Below are positions 47,201-60,600 of a stretch of DNA of 64,000 nucleotides, piece after piece (the first letter of the stretch is position 1; each line of letters starts with the position of its first letter). The position numbers were made by a program, and so were the translations under genes. This DNA comes from Hypholoma sublateritium FD-334 SS-4. Its lineage: Eukaryota; Basidiomycota; Agaricomycetes; Agaricales; Strophariaceae. The notes beneath the pieces are model-generated. The model searched no databases. It saw only the letters and a list, made by a program, of their open reading frames with translations, and was not told the origin of the DNA. The DNA lies in the NCBI GenBank assembly GCA_000827495.1, contig KN817678.1:1-64000 (forward strand), read 5' to 3'.

Positions 47201-48190
47201 TGTGCGCCTTGCGTGCATGTCCGCTGCCATGCACGTCCCACGTCCCATATGATTGGCGCGCAGATGCCACCGCCCATTGAGTGATATCCACGTCGCCATC
47301 CGGTCGATCTCTTCCAGCACGATTATCGCACGCAGCCTCCCACCAAGCCGGCGCGAGCGCGCGGCGCGTCGTCTGACCTCCGGCGGACGCAGTGCTACGC
47401 ACGCTCGCACGCACTCCAACGCACCCATGTGAATAGACGACCGAGACGCGGGCGCAGTGCCTACTGCATTCAACGCGGCGACCCGTGATGCTCCGGGGAC
47501 CGGTATGCATGCAGATCCTGCAGTGGCACGCTCGGTGTGCGGATCCACGATGAATAGACACCGGCCAGCACGTTGTGTGCAGATCATCCCCTTCGGGCTT
47601 CTTCTGTTCGCGGGGCGCGAATGGCGGGCCGGTGCAGCCGTGCGTTTGATTGCCTAGTCCTGGTAGAGCACGCACCAAGCACGCACCGTCGCGCGCTGTG
47701 CTACGCTAGGGAGTGTCGGGCGCGCATGCATAGTGCAATTTGGCGCAATAGAATGAGACTGCAAAGTGCGTAGCAGATGTGGGCGGCACGGAAATGCGAC
47801 GCGATGATGCATCTGTATCTGTTTGCCTAGACGGGGCAACCCAGGTGCAGTGTAGATGACACTTGTCTTGCACACCCTTTGAAATTGAAGTTCATCGGAT
47901 TGGATACGACGGGATTCGATCGGATTCTGAGCCCGTTCCGGAACACATTATGAAAGGCAGCATGAAAGATTGCGCGCGCGCGAGGATGCGTGATGTGAGA
48001 AAGACTCGGCCGGACGCTAGCAGCGTGTGGCATGATTGTTAGCAATCTCCACACAGTACACACGCCTTGGACAGTAATCCCGCATAACTGACACTTCCGA
48101 GCGGCCGATGCCCACGGAGAGGGCATAAAATTCCGACTAACTTATAATCTTGTCGTTCCACCTATGCAGAAGCCTCACAGTGCAGTGCTC

Positions 48191-51100
48191 CCGGGTATCA
48201 GGGGTGGTTTAATTGGATAGCTAGGATGACTGACTACGATCGTTACTGTGAAGGAAACCTTTCTGACTATGTACCAAGTATATGTGACATGCGTTGGAAG
48301 TGAGTTTACTTAGAAGTTATGCTATCAGTTCTAGGCCTTTTGAATATGACTGTCAGACATCGACTTAAGCGCCGAACTAGTAACATTCATAGACTTCAAG
48401 CGGGCGGACCTTACACTCCATTATTGATACGCTGTGGTATCTCTTCCTTGTCTGTTGCACTGCATCCTTCTGAAACTGGGATTCAGGAAGATAAAAACGT
48501 CCAGCCACGAAGTAAACGTAATCGCCGGAGATATCTGTAGCGACACGTTTTTCGGACATCTCTCCGAATTAAGGGAAATGAATTTTGGATATGTAGACAT
48601 AAACATAGGCGCTTGTGTCATCTCTTTGGAGTCTTCTCCGATCAATTTTCGGGCCGTGTACTTCAAATGCCCATTTTGAGGGAGAGAGAAGTAATCTTAT
48701 CACCAAATGGGAAGCTTTATGCTATCCGCAGCTGATGAAAAAGGTGTAACAATGAATGCCCACCGAAGAGTAGTCAGCAAACTTTCTGTGTCTAAATATA
48801 CATTCGTACCCCACATTGATTGTGCCATCGGCTACTTAGTACTTGTGTGGCCAGAGCGGCGAGCGCCTCACGGCAATCTACACAGCGCGCTGAGAACGAT
48901 GCCATCGTACAACAATAACGGCGGCGATTAGCGCACGGGACTGTCAACGTGCGGCGGAAGCTTTGGCGACATCGTTGAACAATGCGCGTGAACGGCGGCG
49001 TGGCTTCGGAGATGCGCCACCACGAAGGTCATGTCAATGGGCATGGGGGATTCACGAAGATAGGTATAAACTCGTCCAGGGAAGTGCATTGTCCTGCTTA
49101 TGGGATAGACAAACCGCAAGGGCTAAATCCCCTCTTCTGGATTAATATTGGACGAGGCCAAATACTCTTCGCCAGCGCAGCTCACCACTGCATCGTCATT
49201 CGATAAGCATTATGGCGTCTTCTATAGCTCCCCAAAGAATTCTTACTATATGGCATCAAATTGAAATAGGATCAGCTACTCATTCTAGAGTAGAGCGTTA
49301 ACGTTAAGCTCTGATCCCCGATGGCAGCTCCCTGGACAACGCGGACTCAGCCCATCTTCACGCGGTTTCATCAGTCGATTTACATTGAAATAGTCTATAG
49401 TGGAAATCCCATAGCGAGCGAGGGCGATCCCTCGCCACTTCCTGCGGCATCCGTTTTGCATCTTGGCCTAATGTATATGCTTCATGGATACGGTACGCCG
49501 CAGCGCGTTAGCTGCGCAAGTGGGCTGCATCTTGAGTTTCAAGTAATATAATACGCTCCCTCTCTAGCAACGTTCCAAGTCCCAAACTTTAGAGGTTATT
49601 ACTTGTATTTACTTAGACTATTAGTGCCGACCGTAGTCAAAGAGGACCAAGGTAAAGAAGTGTTAAGTCAGAGCTCTGTATCTACTGGAAAGTCATCCTT
49701 GATTTGAGCCGCTCATCTGCCGCTCCTGAGTCGACCCAAGCTTCGAATCGTAGGCCGGCTCGCAGGTTACTTTTTACGTCGCACGGCGTTTAAAACTAGC
49801 TAATAACCTTGAATCATTAGTAAATCGGCCTTCTATTACCAATAACCACCCACACCGTATATTCGTTTTCTCGAAGCAGTCCAACAGAAGCAGCGTTTTT
49901 TCGTCTCCAAATGCTATACTTGGTGCAATCGACGCTGGAGCGTATTGTAATATTATTACGACTGACTGAATGTTAATTTGATCAAGATTCGCGCAATGCG
50001 TCAAAATATATTATTTGACACTGCCGTGATGGTCCATATACGGATATAGTGCTATGAATGGGTATAGTTGCCGATAGGCCGAGGCGTGCGGGACTTCGAA
50101 TCAGATGGATGAGATAGGCCACTGATGCTGCTCCGTTTCCAAGGTGCGATTCACTGACGTCGTGCTGGATGTCTTGCAAAATATCTACTGCGACTTTCTA
50201 AGCTTACTGTCGGTATTACAGCGTAAAAACAGGCCATAGTCGCGCGTTCGTTACGCCGAAGTTTGCAGATAGAACATCCACAGCAGCACGCACAGCCTGT
50301 TCACCAATCATCATCAGCCAAGTCCTCCCTCCCACTATATCGGAATGACGTGGGCAAAATGACTGAAATGGGTCGATCGTCGAAAGGATTCAACGCAAAC
50401 ACAAAAACGCGGTCGTATCGTGGTTTTCAAACATGGATGATAAAGATTTAACGCTGCTATGGAGCGGAGCGTCCAGACTCCGATCCCCAGGTAAGAACAA
50501 GGGTGCTTAGCCCAATATTAGCTTGCAGTAGCACGTTTTTATCACACATGCAACGGCACGACACGTGCGGGGATCTGTGGTCGACCGTGAGGCATTACAT
50601 ACAAAACTAGTAGCCCAATATTAAGTAATGTTCGACGCCTATCAGCGCTGAAGATGAATGCACACCAAGAAGTATTCGATTCTCCGTGGTCCTCGTTCAT
50701 TCCCTCTTTTCTCAGCCAAAGACAGGACTACGAATATTTCTATTACTGCCGTTGATCATGTGTTTTACCACTAAGAGACTGTAATCAAAACGCATGGCTA
50801 AGTTCCAGCAAATCTACATATTTGTTTCTGATTCTTATTTGTTTCTGATTCTTATTTGCTTCAAGAATATTCAATGTATGTTAGTGTTAACATCAGACGA
50901 ATGAGTTATAGGCAACGTAGAAGACTTCGGACACAGTGGAAGAGTTGATCCACAATCTACATATCCTGAGAAGAAAAAATATTTTTTGGTTCAATAAATG
51001 TTTTCACCATAGCACTGCCAGTAGCTTGGAATAAAAATAAGCCCGAGTCTAGGCCTGCATTAGCACCGACGTAAAACTAATGAGGAAGGGAAGGATGGCT

Positions 51101-53315
51101 GGCGATAGCTCCTTGAATCTCCCCACCTTCACCTACCCTGCTCTGCATTCCTTCGCATAAGTATATGTTCAGCTACGCGAGGTGCATTTCTCCAGAGTTC
51201 TATCTACTACTACATCCACATCTACGCGAGCCGCACCGCCGGCTAGTCCCTCGCACTTGCCGCTATCAGCTCGGATGTTCGGGACTGTGAGCCTCTGTGA
51301 GCGCTCGGTTGGAGCATAACCGACCGACGCGAGACCATAAATATCTGTTCGACCCGAAATGCTCTCAAGCGAGTCCACCTTGAATCCCATGCCCAGATAT
51401 CTGTCTGACAGATGTCAGATAAAGCGGAGCCCGTTCATATTCCAACGAGACGTAGGGAGGCATGCGCGTCGGCATTTGTCGCACGAGAAGCACGAGCCGC
51501 CGCGTCGTGTGCGGCTGGCTGAGCGCAGGTAGACGGACGCAGACAGACGATCATAGCAATCCGCGGTCTGACGCAACGTGGGTGCGTTGATATAAATAGC
51601 TGCGGACCATTTGACCCCGCGTGTATATCTATGCATGCTAGCAGTGCCTAACCTCATCATGAAGTCACAGTCTGACACTTAGACCCCCCCGCCGGCGCTC
51701 TCCAGAATTTAGACGGAGGAGCGCGAAAGAACTGGAGAAATAGGAAGCATTTCAAAGTACTCAGCGGCACGTTTACTTACTGTGATTTGCGCTGACGCCA
51801 ACCGCATATAGATTTATACTAAATGGAGATCGCTTCGCCTGCGACTCAAAAATAGAACGTGAATCTGCAGAAAGTAAGTAAATATCTGACAAACTAAGAT
51901 TGGCTAAACGCGGCCGTTCGACAGAGCAAGCCTAAAGCAGGGTTGGCCGCATGAGCCCTTTCCATAGCGCGGAAAGCTGATGAATCAAACGACGTATTCC
52001 TTAGCAAAAATATCTTCACCGTAGGAATTAATGACCGCAAATCCGTGGCCTTGATGGGCCGTGTGCCGTGGCTGCTCACCGCTGCTCTCTTGCAGTGCTC
52101 TGTCAGCACTGGCGATACGGTAATGCAGAGAATTTACCGGGGACTGTTTCTGACATAAAGCTTGCGTAACTTCGCATAATTAACTTTAGTTGAGAGAAAT
52201 CGTCTGCTTTTGGGCAGCCTTTGATCCTATAATGTGCTAGACGACGGTCAGTGGCACGTACTTACATGTCGGTGGGATTGCTAGGATATGAATAGTTTTA
52301 TTTCTTCTATGAAAATCCCGGCTGACAAAGTGACCTCACACCTCGGGTGACGCACACTCTCGGCCTTCGCGGTGTAGGCAGCGGTGGGAGATGTAGAACT
52401 CTAAAAAACCTCGTCGATACAGAACCTTCTAGCATAAAATCTATTGAGAAATCAGAAAGTACACAAATAAAACCTGTTCCTCAGACAGTTGCTTTCCGAG
52501 GATAAATGCAAGGCTTAAAAAAGAGATCGCCACTTACGCGAGGGAATGAAGATTGCATGGAACGTATTTAGAACATGTTACACCGATATGTGTGGCTTTA
52601 ACACGAAGTAACCCGAGAGACTGGTGGCATGTGCCGCTGTTGCTTGAAGGTGAGAAGCAATCAATATGGTTTCATATCAGCCATGGTCATTGAGAGATTA
52701 TCTTGAAAATGGTGGGCAAGAAAAATCATTATCAGATCTTGTCAAGCGTTACAGAGTGATGATACACTGCCGCGATCATAGGGCTCAGCTGATTTTGTGC
52801 AAGCATTGTATAGGATCAATGCAATACAATACCATGTGCAGCGGGGATCTACAATAATATGCACAGTGAGAATAGCGAGGAACGAATACAACTGAAGAAC
52901 CTGGTAGAAGCATAATCACAGGAACTTCGGCGCGGTGGGGCAGCCACGGATCGCGAAGATCGGCGGTGATGACGATGTCATCCGCCGGATCCGGATGCCC
53001 CGTCGTACTACACCCTACTACATCCTCATTAAAACCAAGGGTCGAAGACACAACTAAAATTTCCGGAGAGAACATAATTTCCGCCCACGGATCCCAGTTC
53101 TAGCTTGATCTCATACATGGCCAGTACTTACTATCTCAAGGAAATTACCATCAAACAGGCCCGAGTTGCGATCTGAATGAATGAATACACATCGAGTATG
53201 CTCTGGTGTTCGACGTGTGTCCTGAATTAAATGACATCGCTAAGAGCGACAGGGCATGACTGACATCCTCTCAGTTCCTCTAAGCCGTAGTGTTTGAAGT
53301 TGCATTTGCTTGTAT
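48191..53315. other. Gene-poor stretch of ordinary composition
   Basis: Only frames under about 90 codons; none shows a recognisable domain or joins by short introns to a longer product. A short direct repeat (about 18 bp, TTTGTTTCTGATTCTTA) occurs twice in tandem at about 50823-50858. The HAD gene begins the next gene block. Confidence 0.45.
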
Positions 53316-54495
53316 TCATCTGTCACCGTCAGACAAAAGACTGTCGATAAATGTAGAGAATGACTCGAAGACTTCATCCGGAGGCACAATACCCGGTTTT
53401 CTTTCATCCCCAACGCGATATTTGCCTGTCTTCACTAAAAAGATAAAATATAATCAATATTGAACAATGAGCGCAACGAACGTTGAGGCTCACCAAGTAT
53501 CCGCCATAAGCCGAGCTCAACTGCGCCTTCGCCGAGGTCCGCCTCTACGTCGTCGCCTACTACGGCGATCTTTCCCTTGATAGCATCCCCGGCGCTGGCG
53601 GTCCCCAGTTCTTCCGCCGTGAAATCCTGGATGACAGTTTCGAAAAAGGCCCTGGTAGGTTTTCCGACTATGTGCGCAGTGATTCCGGATGCACTTTCAA
53701 GCGCGGTCACAAAAGGACCGGGCCCCATAGACAGTCCAGACTCAGTCTGAATGAACTTCGCCTTATGCGTAGCAATAAGGGGAATGCGTGGGTGATCGGC
53801 GGCCCTGTCTGTGTTGCCGCTTGAAACACAGGGATCGCCACCGGCGGCAACGTCTGGGGGATCCGTAGCCGATATCTCACCTTTGAGAATTCTAAAAGCA
53901 GTATTTAGACTGGGATAATCGAAGTGGCGGGGCGATAAGCCGACGACGACTGAATCGTATGTCGCGACCCTGGGCTCTTCTCCGGGCTGGCTATCCGATT
54001 TCTGACGGATCGCATTGACAACTTCTTGTCGTGCAGAGTCAGAAAGGAGAAAGAAAGGCCTAGATATAGCGAATCTATCAGTTCACATGTTCCCGTATTC
54101 AAACAGAATAAGACAGAGCGTCTGTCTACTGCTGTAGCACGTCTTGATACGCACCGTTTGAGGCCCATGCCCTTAAGAACCTGAGCGACTGCCCCGATGC
54201 TAGTCCACACCAAGTTCGGCGGGAAAACCTTATTCGAACCATCTCCAGATCCATCTTTTCCCGGCAGCAATTCCGATATCCCAAAGCCCATCTCGTCCAG
54301 AAGCTTCACTAGGGTCGCTGTGGATTCCTTGCTGGCGTTGCTGCACAGACGAAATGGGATGGAAGATTGACGGAGCCTGTGGAAAGAATCGACCGCGTTT
54401 GGCGTCGGGGTCGACCCAACGTGGAGATTTCCAGAGACATCCAAGAGTAAAGCAGCAATGACAGGTCGTTTTACTACATGTTGGTGATTAGACAT
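53316..54495 (-). CDS. HAD-superfamily hydrolase, HDHD2-like
   Basis: Three exons (54495-54155, 54074-53494, 53434-53316; introns 80 and 59 nt) close in phase: 346 codons. Start MSNHQHVVKRP. HAD motif I appears as LLLDVSGNLHVG: the nucleophile Asp is present and the usual second Asp is Ser, as in the HDHD2 branch (D-x-S-G-x-L). Motif II region: FRLCSNASKES. Motif III lysine: GPFVTALESASGI..HIVGKPTRAFF. Motif IV: KIAVVGDDVEADLG with the metal-binding acidic pair. The cap-like middle (about 115-225) is variable. The family is phosphatase-like; substrate unknown, and loss of the second motif-I Asp may change activity. The start at 54495 is the first true ATG of the frame. Confidence 0.85.
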
Positions 54496-55438
54496 GTTTG
54501 CGTTCCTTGGCGTTGTGCAGAAATTGATAAAAAAGCGTTGAAGAAGCGGCTGTTTCGACCAGGGTCCGAGTTTCAGCAAAAATCAAGTCCAAAGGTTGGT
54601 CTGCCAGAGTACATTACGCGTGTATATCGCGCTGGACGAACGACAGAGATGTCCGACTTGAGCTTGCTGATCATTTCGACGTGGTTGCTTGCAACGAGAA
54701 ATCGAATTGTTACATAATGACGTGTTTAGCTTCATCAGCAAATCGGGAAAAAGATTATATATCATTGCCATATCTTATATGTGCCACAATGAATACATTC
54801 GCCCCATGGCTTTATTGTTCGAAATAAGGCTTGGCCAGAGTAGTGGCTTTGTGTATGTTCCACAAGATTCCAAATTTCAAGCAGGCTTCTTAAGTTTGGC
54901 AATGACCCAAAGGTTTGTCAACCACATCAGACCTGACAAGCCTTCATAAGTCGACATCATCCATAGACGTCAGCTCAAGTGAAATCAGCCTGATGGCGTC
55001 TACCAGTACCTGCCATCACATCGGCGCATTGGGAGATATCATATGTAATATATTTATCTGTGGCTATGCGGAGGCATCACAAGTTTGTCGAGATCGACAA
55101 TACAGTGGAAGAATGGTGCATTTCATATAAGACGTTCCCAGTTTGGTAATTCAGGTTGCATATCAACATGGTTGTAACATATCGTTCACGTTGTACAAAA
55201 TTNTCCATCTCACTAGCTAGTATACAATTTTGAACAGGCCCGTGAAACATCTGCATGATGCACAACGGCATGTCTTCACTTTGTCACAATACTCATGGCT
55301 TGCGATGATGAGCACCTTCCAGTTCCCACAGCCTGACANGTATTTTTCCAGCCTTGCGACTTTTCCCACAAAAAGGGTCATCAACAAACTTCAATCGCGA
55401 TCCTCAAATTAATCCGGATTAACAACAAATACGGTAAT
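54496..55438. other. Intergenic; nothing recognised
   Basis: Short frames on both strands only, with two N calls (55203 and 55340). Might hold transposon remains next to the DUF6698/Plavaka block, but no motif supports it. Confidence 0.35.
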
Positions 55439-57157
55439 CTATGCCTGCAATCCTGCACTGTCGCCTGTTGAACCCGGCAGATCGCGTCTATTAGCACCAG
55501 GTGGTGTTGTGGTGACTGGCGACTGGTCATTTGTGGTAGTTATTGATGAACTGGGCGCCGCGGCGGAAGTATCGGCCGCCGCGACGCGAGCGCGTTTAGC
55601 TGCTCTTTGAAGCTTTATGATGTCATAGTCGGATTCTTCTTTTTCGGTAATACTGGGATTTTTGGAGGCAACTGGTTGACCGAAGACATGGCTGACAGGT
55701 GATTTAGTAAGAATGACAGAAACATAAAAGATGCGACGTACTAATCAAATAGCTTTATGATATCTTCCCCCTCCGGTCCCTGTAAAAATTCCAAAAGGTT
55801 CCAATAGAACTCATTATAATCAAACGTGCCAAAAAGCCTGTCCCAGTTGGCCGCAGATGTCAGAGCGAAATGGGTCTGAAATGACCAAGTGTTAATTATA
55901 AAATTGGAATGATACAATGTACACTTGCCTGGACGCCTAAATATGCAAGTAGAGGACGTGTGACAGAGGTTAGATTGAGTAGGACAGCAACTCCCTTTCG
56001 CCCACGGTGAAATCCAGGGGCTTGCAGTGCTGCACTGGGGCCTTGGAGGACATGTTTCGCGACCTGGCGCAAGAAACTATGAGGTATGATGTGAAATAGC
56101 GCTACTTAGACCAAAACTTACCCTTAATAAAAGGTGACCACGGAAGCATCCATCTTCTACATCCTCCGAGTTGTAGACCTGTTTTTCAGGGAAAAGGAAA
56201 CGCGGCAATAACGATGCACCACAGGGTAAGACACCGGTTTTGAGTTGATCAAACGTCCTAATATTCCGGGTGAGTTGTGACGACATACAGATGGAAGGTT
56301 GATTGGAAACCAAACACTCACTCTTCAGTAGCCATATACTTTATAGGGCATAGCAGCGCCGCAGTAACAGGATGGTTGAATCCTCGGTCAACTTTTTTCC
56401 CTTTGCGCTCCAGATCAAGTTGCCTCGATGCCGTGGTATCTGCAAGGACATAATCAATGATGCAAGATTTGAGACCTGCAGTGTCATCACAGCGCGCAGC
56501 TGCAGCCCCGGCACTAATCTAGAGCATGAAGTGGTGTATGAGACGTGTTCACGGGCAGCCAGTCACTTGGGAATGTACTCGCCTGTGAACACACAGCCTT
56601 TCGCGTCTTCGGGTCTGCAGAAAGCTGCAACATTTGCTCACGGAAGTCTGGGATTATACTGCACAGTGTACCCCAACATTGAATCGCCCGTATGCTAGTA
56701 TATATAATGGAGTGACCGTCAGTCTGAGGGAGTCTGAGGTAGGGGGGTAAAGGACAAACGTTGGTATGTCATCGACTGCTTCGTCGTCACTGTCCGCTGT
56801 CTCATGACGGATGCCTGCAACGACCATGGCGCTAATCGCAATGAAAGGAGTTGTCTGTCTCTGAAAAACCCGTCCATACCCATAATAAGAAGACGTTGAG
56901 GGGGCCGCGTCGATTGGACCAACAGTCGACCCAGAGTCGTCAGCTTGGTGGAATGCAGGCCTAGACCTGAAGCACATACTCATCATACAGAATGCAGCAT
57001 AACGGAAGAGAATCACTTACCTTTTCCTTCCGCTGAACAGAGATTGAGCGAGATTGTTGGCTACATCCTGGAGGACCCGCTGCGAGCGAACTGCATCATG
57101 TGTATGTGAAGATGTAGAGCCCGCTCGATCAGCAAAGGAGCGAGGAGGAGACGACAT
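55439..57157 (-). CDS. DUF6698 family protein (two exon junctions not resolved)
   Basis: Starts MSSPPRSFADRAGSTSSHTH (57157) and ends STGDSAGLQA at 55439. Recognised parts in order: YYGYGRVFQRQTTPF, PDFREQMLQLSADPKTRKAV, AAARCDDTAGLKSCIIDYVL, then the signature RKGKKVDRGFNHPVTAALLC, then EDGCFRGHLLLR, LRQVAKHVLQGPSAAL, RKGVAVLLNLTSVTRP, THFALTSAANWDRLFGTFDY and a Lys/Arg-rich tail (AAKRARVAAAD). These match DUF6698, an Agaricomycete-expanded family of unknown function. One intron (55928-55876) has a GCAAGT donor. Phase is not kept at two places: after the G6 run at 56742-56747 and at the junction near 56065-56125. It may be a decaying copy or carry assembly indels. Confidence 0.65.
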
Positions 57158-57698
57158 GCGGGNGGATCAAATGAGACATTATGGTGTCGAGCTACAGAAT
57201 ACTTATGAAGGGACGACGCTGGTGTTTGGTCGATGTTTGATGGTTATGATTGCAAACAGTTGCCGATGCGTACCTTGATTCAGACATGACTCCGTCGGCG
57301 GCATCAGAACTGCTGAGCCCCGAGCTGCATATACCAAATTACCCTCAAGAACATAAATTGGACTCGAGTTATTGTGACCCATAGAAGTATTTACCACAGA
57401 CCACGTAAAATGTTATTTACAGACCACTCAGTAGACTATTTTCTTGCTTTCCGTGCAATTTCTTTGCAAGAAGTGGGACTTTGAAATTGAAAGATGGAGT
57501 TGATAGAGATCACACTTGGAGTGGACTTGGAAGTAAATGAAAAAGTGAGTCATACAAGTAGGAAATGCAGATTATGGCCGGATCGATCATCGTGCCTAGA
57601 TGCGGAGAATCGCAGGATTTGCTTGGAAAATACACCAGCGGTGTTTCAAAGAGTCTATCCAGTGTTACTAGTCAATACTTCTAGTCTCTTGATGCAGA

Positions 57699-60600
57699 TC
57701 AAAGCTCTGCAAAGCCTTCTTCATCCTCAGCGTCTACGAATCCTCCTTCACCGTCTTCAGGAAGGTCTTCATCTCCATCAGCTCCTTCTCCATCCTCCGA
57801 CGAGTCTTCAGAATCCGAGTCAGGATTTGCGTCCGATTCAACGCCTTCGTCTACCTCAGGTTGAGGTAGTATTGGCCCATCGTTGTCGGCCTGCTGACTG
57901 GCAGACGGTGACAACGTCTCAGGAATAGAGCCATGTCGGGGATCGCGTAATTCTTCACTGCCTGTTGCATTTTCTGTAGGCTCTGATTCAGGTTCGAGCA
58001 TACCTTCGTCCCCTGTTGTATTTTCTGTAGGTTCCGGTTCAGGTTTCTGGGTGTCATTGGGTTCAATTTGATAATGGCCAATGCCCCCTCCTGCGTAGCG
58101 CATGTACATATCTCGATCAACAAAGCTATGTTGGCCTTCGATGTTAGCCAGTTATCATCACCATAATTGCTGGGCACTCACATGTTGACATAAAAATAGC
58201 GATAATCATCATACTCATCTTCATTACGCGCTATTGAAACACCTGAGAGGAATTGATCAGTTCCGCCATAATGAAACGCTGGAATCAGGTGAGCGCCGCG
58301 TATAATTTCATCTGGGTGTACAAAACCAAATGCCTGAGGATCTGAAGCTGGAAGAAATTCAAGACGATGAAGACGTTTTTTCTTGAAGCCAGCACTGGAG
58401 TATGTGGTATCAATTCGGAAGCGTCGAACCCAAATGATTTCAATCGATGTCGTGGTAGGTCCGCTCTTTTCGGGAACTGGGTGAACAACATCAACATGAA
58501 ATATGCCAATGATTCGAGCATATTCAAATGGGTGTGAGGGTGGTGAGGGTTCATTGCTTTCGGTTTCACGGGCGAGCATCATGATGTCGGATCTGTTACG
58601 CGAACTGAGGGAGTCCTGACCGCGTCGAACGTCGTAGGTGGTATAGTTCACTCGCATGATTTTATGGCGATAGATTCGTTCATTGGCAAATATAACCTTT
58701 CGACGCTCTTGTTCTGAGAACTCAGATCCATTACCGGACCAGGTGGGATGTTGAAGCCGTTCGAGAACATGTTCTTCAAGCTTTGGACGAAAATCCTATA
58801 CAGGTGTTTGAATAGCAAGTCAGCATATTCACTGATAGCAAGTAAATCAATGCCTACCATGATTGCTGGATCACCTTGATTGCTCGATAAGAATGCCATG
58901 ATATTCATGTGAAAATTTCGAGACTTCGATATGTGGTGGTGCTCCTCGGCAGGAGTATAAGGTAAGGCCTCCGAGTCTTCGAAAGGAACATTTGCGCGTA
59001 ATTTACTTGAGCCTTTTGTTCGGGCTGAAGTGGATGTTTTGCCTTTCAGTTTAGTTAACTTTCGCAATGCGTATTCNCGTCGTTCAAGGCGAGTCATTTG
59101 GTGGACTGCCGCATTTTTGTTTGTACGCGCATAAAACCGCTTCACACGTCGATGCTCCAGTTCACCCTATGGACCGATGATCACTCCACTGAAATATCAT
59201 TGGACAATCTGGAAAAGCTTACTGGTTGTGTTGAATACGAATCCGTGGTTCCAAACATACGTATTGTTCGCACGTAATCACCAAGTGCGTGAAGTTTGTA
59301 CGTGATAAGGTTGAAGGGAAGCTTTTTTTTGGTTGTCGGAACTGGAGTGACAGCGGTCGAATTACAAGATCTCCGAGTTCGGCGACGTACTCGTGCTGCT
59401 TCCTCTGTTGGCAGCTCTACAGTGTCAAAACACGGGCAGGTGTGGCGAGCAAACCTACGAATCTGGGCTCCAAGCTCTTTTGTTGATTCTTCAAGCCATG
59501 CAAGTGTGTCGTCGGTATGCATGCGAAGTTTGGCCAGTGTATGCCATTCTGCAAAAGTAAAGAGCAACGAGAGAATGTTGGCATTGTGGGGTTCGTCGAG
59601 AAGGCCTTCGAAAACAGGAATTGCGCACTAGACAACAGGATTTGTATTATCATATTATATAACAGAGATCAGTCTATATTACTTACCTGTAGTAGATCTT
59701 CATAATCGCGCGCAGCCAGCTTCTTCATGGCAGAGGCATTCTCCGTGAATTTCCGAATGGTCGAACGGCCGAATGTTGGAACGGCCCTGTACCGCTCATT
59801 CAAAGATGAAATTGTCGACCCACCGTGGGCAAATAGGATCCGAATGAGGTGTTTGAAGGTCGCTTTCCATACTCCGAGTTCGAACTCATGCATGAAATCG
59901 ACAACAAGCATGGTGTGATAGTCAAGTCCAAACTGTGATAGAACAGAAAAGGCATTCTAATATTCATGAATTAGTAACTTAGTGTATGAACAGTGGAATT
60001 TGCTAAAGGAGACAAACAGCAGTTGGGACAAGTGAAGTGGGGGATAATAAACGTTCCACAGCAGCCGCTTTAACTCTTAATCCCTGATTGTAGATCCAAG
60101 TACGAGCCGTTTTGATCTTCGAAAACAGATTGTCATCGGCGACACGCCGGTTATTTTCTCGCCGTTTGTCATCATTGTTCATGCCAACTTCTGGAATTCT
60201 TTCTTTTGAGACTAAGCAGCGGGGGCATGGCATAGACCCGAAATTGCGAATAGTTGCAAGTAAGACCCTAGAAATTCATTTATTGTCAATTATCAACAAG
60301 GAAATAAATAAAGCAGCCGCTCACTTTTCAGGGTAGTCCGCGGAATAAGTAAAAATGCGTGGGTAGAATCGACGAGATATCCCATCAGGACACTCTATAA
60401 CGATGCCATGTTTATATGCATGCAGGAACTCTTCGTCTAGTAGAAGTGCCCAGACAGCATGCATGACCTCTCGCCGACAATGAGTTAGGATATCAGCCGT
60501 CGGTGCTTCACCAGTCAGAGCAGAAACAAAATCATGAAAATTGGCCGGCAGCTGCAGTAGGAAACATTATTATTAGCCATCATCACTAGGAACCAAACGA

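Larger units (their letters stand above)
32600..48190. other. GC- and CpG-rich, repeat-rich island with one clear gene
   Basis: Base composition changes near 32.6 kb to strongly GC-rich, CpG-rich sequence and returns to ordinary composition near 48.2 kb; the AT-rich insertion at 38462-39378 interrupts it. Long frames are open on both strands, as expected from GC-rich sequence, and their products are Arg/Ala/Pro-rich without domains; I do not call them genes. The only supported gene is the C2H2 protein at 39882-40949. Local repeats are listed separately. A minus frame at 46489-46824 (reading RGILRDPDGHWDTIPSQRY) lies in a less GC-rich patch and is the only other frame with protein-like composition; it lacks a clear ATG at its 5' end. 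Confidence 0.6.

Noticed and set aside
47136..47678. 180-codon minus frame
   Set aside because: Residue composition is unlike a folded protein, and an overlapping frame of similar length exists; no exons join to it.
47915..47945. GGATTCGATCGG-like sequence as a tRNA B box
   Set aside because: No matching A box or foldable acceptor stem was found around it.
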